The notes beneath the pieces were generated by a model that saw only the letters and a list, made by a program, of their open reading frames with translations, made no database searches and was not told the origin of the DNA. From assembly GCA_025963615.1 (NCBI GenBank), contig JAOQAL010000706.1:1-5894 (forward strand): DNA of 5,894 nt. The letters are read 5' to 3'. Shown here one piece after another: positions 4,909-5,894 of the stretch (the stretch's first letter is position 1; each line of letters starts with the position of its first letter). A program made the translations under genes and the position numbers. Source of the DNA: Chitinophagaceae bacterium. GTDB lineage: Bacteria; Bacteroidota; Bacteroidia; Chitinophagales; Chitinophagaceae.

Positions 4909-5894
4909 TTATATTGTAAGCAAAAGATTTTCATCCCTGCTTTCCAAAATAGACTTGCCGTCCATTAAAAACTCATCAACTTTCCGGGCGCATTCCCGAC
5001 CTTCACTGATAGCCCATACTACAAGTGACTGGCCCCTTCGCATATCTCCCGCAACAAAGACTTTCTGAAGATTTGTCTTGTAAGATTTTTCCGATGCCCT
5101 CACATTTCCTCTTTCATCAATTTCCACATCCATCTCTTTAATCAAGCCCTCATGCTCGGGATGCGCAAAACCCATAGCCAGCAGTGCCAGTTCGCAGGGT
5201 ATTTCTCTCTCACTACCCTGCCGTTCAATAAATTGAGCAGGTTTCCCCTCTTCAGTGATTTTCCATTCGAGATCCACAATTTTCAGCGCTTTCAGGTTTC
5301 CTTTCCCATCTCCAATAAACTCCTTGGTAGCTACAGCCCATTTTCTATCGGCACCTTCTTCATGTGAAGATGAAGTTTTTAAAACCATTGGATACGTAGG
5401 CCAGGGCATAAATTGTGTACGGTCGCCCGGGGGTTTTGGCAGCAACTCAAACTGGGTTACCGACGTGGCTTTGTGACGATTGGAAGTCCCGACACAGTCC
5501 GACCCTGTATCTCCACCTCCTATCACAACTACATTTTTGCCGCTGGCTAAAATATCTTCAGAAAAAATATTGCTCTCAATTTGAGCATTGGCAAATGGAT
5601 CTTTTCCAGCATTCCGTTTATTTTGTTGTTTTAAAAACTGCATGGCAAAATAAACACCTTTTAATTCCCGGCCGGGTATATCAAGATTTCGTGGAACTGT
5701 TGATCCTCCTGCCAGGATAATGGCATGGTATTCCCTAAGCAAATCATTTACACTTACATTGACTCCTACGTTGGCATTACATTTAAAAACAATACCCTCT
5801 TCTTCCATTAATTTCACCCTTCGCTGTACTACCCATTTTTCCAATTTAAAATCAGGAATACCATACTGCAATAATCCGCCCGGCAAGTCATCTC
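4909..5894 (-). CDS. gltD: Glutamate synthase small (beta) subunit, C-terminal part (5' end outside window)
   Basis: The last ~327 residues of GltD, the FAD flavoprotein that passes electrons from NADPH to the large subunit GltB. There glutamine and 2-oxoglutarate become two glutamates (GOGAT cycle, cytosol). Visible blocks: PGGLLQYGIPDFKLEK at the start; HAIILAGGS; the second dinucleotide fold VVVIGGGDTGSDCVGT (about 119-134 of the fragment); FMPWPTYPMVLKTSSSHEEG (159-178); the ALLAMGF segment; and the C-terminal FAD motif KVFVAGDMRRGQSLVVWAI (275-293). The frame runs on through the window edge (Asp-Asp precede the Leu), so the TTG at 5884-5886 is not a start. About 150 N-terminal residues are missing, including the usual Cys-rich cluster and first FAD-binding motif. 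The large-subunit gene gltB is probably just upstream, unseen. The stop TAA at 4909-4911 is followed by a strong terminator. The family also includes GltD-like subunits of other oxidoreductases, but the match to true GltD is close. Confidence 0.93.
   Translation of the reverse strand, partial: DDLPGGLLQYGIPDFKLEKWVVQRRVKLMEEEGIVFKCNANVGVNVSVNDLLREYHAIILAGGSTVPRNLDIPGRELKGVYFAMQFLKQQNKRNAGKDPFANAQIESNIFSEDILASGKNVVVIGGGDTGSDCVGTSNRHKATSVTQFELLPKPPGDRTQFMPWPTYPMVLKTSSSHEEGADRKWAVATKEFIGDGKGNLKALKIVDLEWKITEEGKPAQFIERQGSEREIPCELALLAMGFAHPEHEGLIKEMDVEIDERGNVRASEKSYKTNLQKVFVAGDMRRGQSLVVWAISEGRECARKVDEFLMDGKSILESRDENLLLTI

Noticed and set aside
4850..5720. Several open plus-strand frames opposite gltD (4850-5068, 5152-5367, 5255-5476, 5415-5720)
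   Set aside because: All overlap clear GltD coding sequence on the other strand and overlap one another; the first also runs through the gltD terminator.
5884..5886. TTG as the gltD start
   Set aside because: The frame continues through the window edge and GltD homology begins well before this residue; the gene is simply cut.

Overview
The window looks like chromosomal DNA from a member of the Bacteroidota, probably a Chitinophagaceae-like or related lineage. The reasons are the protein style (OmpL-like beta-barrel porin, Bacteroidota-type Amt and GltD sequences), the lack of Shine-Dalgarno sequences before the starts (short A-rich leaders instead), and the AT-rich intergenic DNA. The lineage is inferred from sequence character alone; no database was searched.

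Layout, left to right. At 3-473 (+) lies the C-terminal end of a phosphoenolpyruvate carboxylase gene (ppc), cut by the window edge. It converges on a minus-strand cluster of nitrogen-assimilation genes that fills the rest of the window. The gap between them (474-598) holds a short 7-bp-period repeat and a hairpin that probably terminates the convergent transcripts. Read in the direction of transcription, the minus-strand cluster is: the C-terminal two-thirds of gltD (4909-5894, cut by the right edge), a strong intrinsic terminator (4861-4888), an AT-rich promoter-type gap, a first ammonium transporter gene (3297-4682), an outer-membrane beta-barrel porin gene (2133-3191), and a second, paralogous ammonium transporter gene (599-1918).

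The genes form a plausible pathway. The porin could let small solutes across the outer membrane, the two Amt proteins would carry ammonium across the inner membrane, and glutamate synthase (GltD with GltB, presumably just outside the window) completes ammonium assimilation into glutamate. PEP carboxylase replenishes oxaloacetate and hence the 2-oxoglutarate skeleton, though its convergent position may be chance.

The most notable points are the porin placed between two Amt paralogs and the long inverted repeats on both sides of it. One of these (3215-3267) pairs better, and carries its T-rich tract, on the strand opposite to the genes. No PII (glnB/glnK) gene is visible in the window. There are no RNA genes, insertion sequences, CRISPR arrays or phage genes that I can support.
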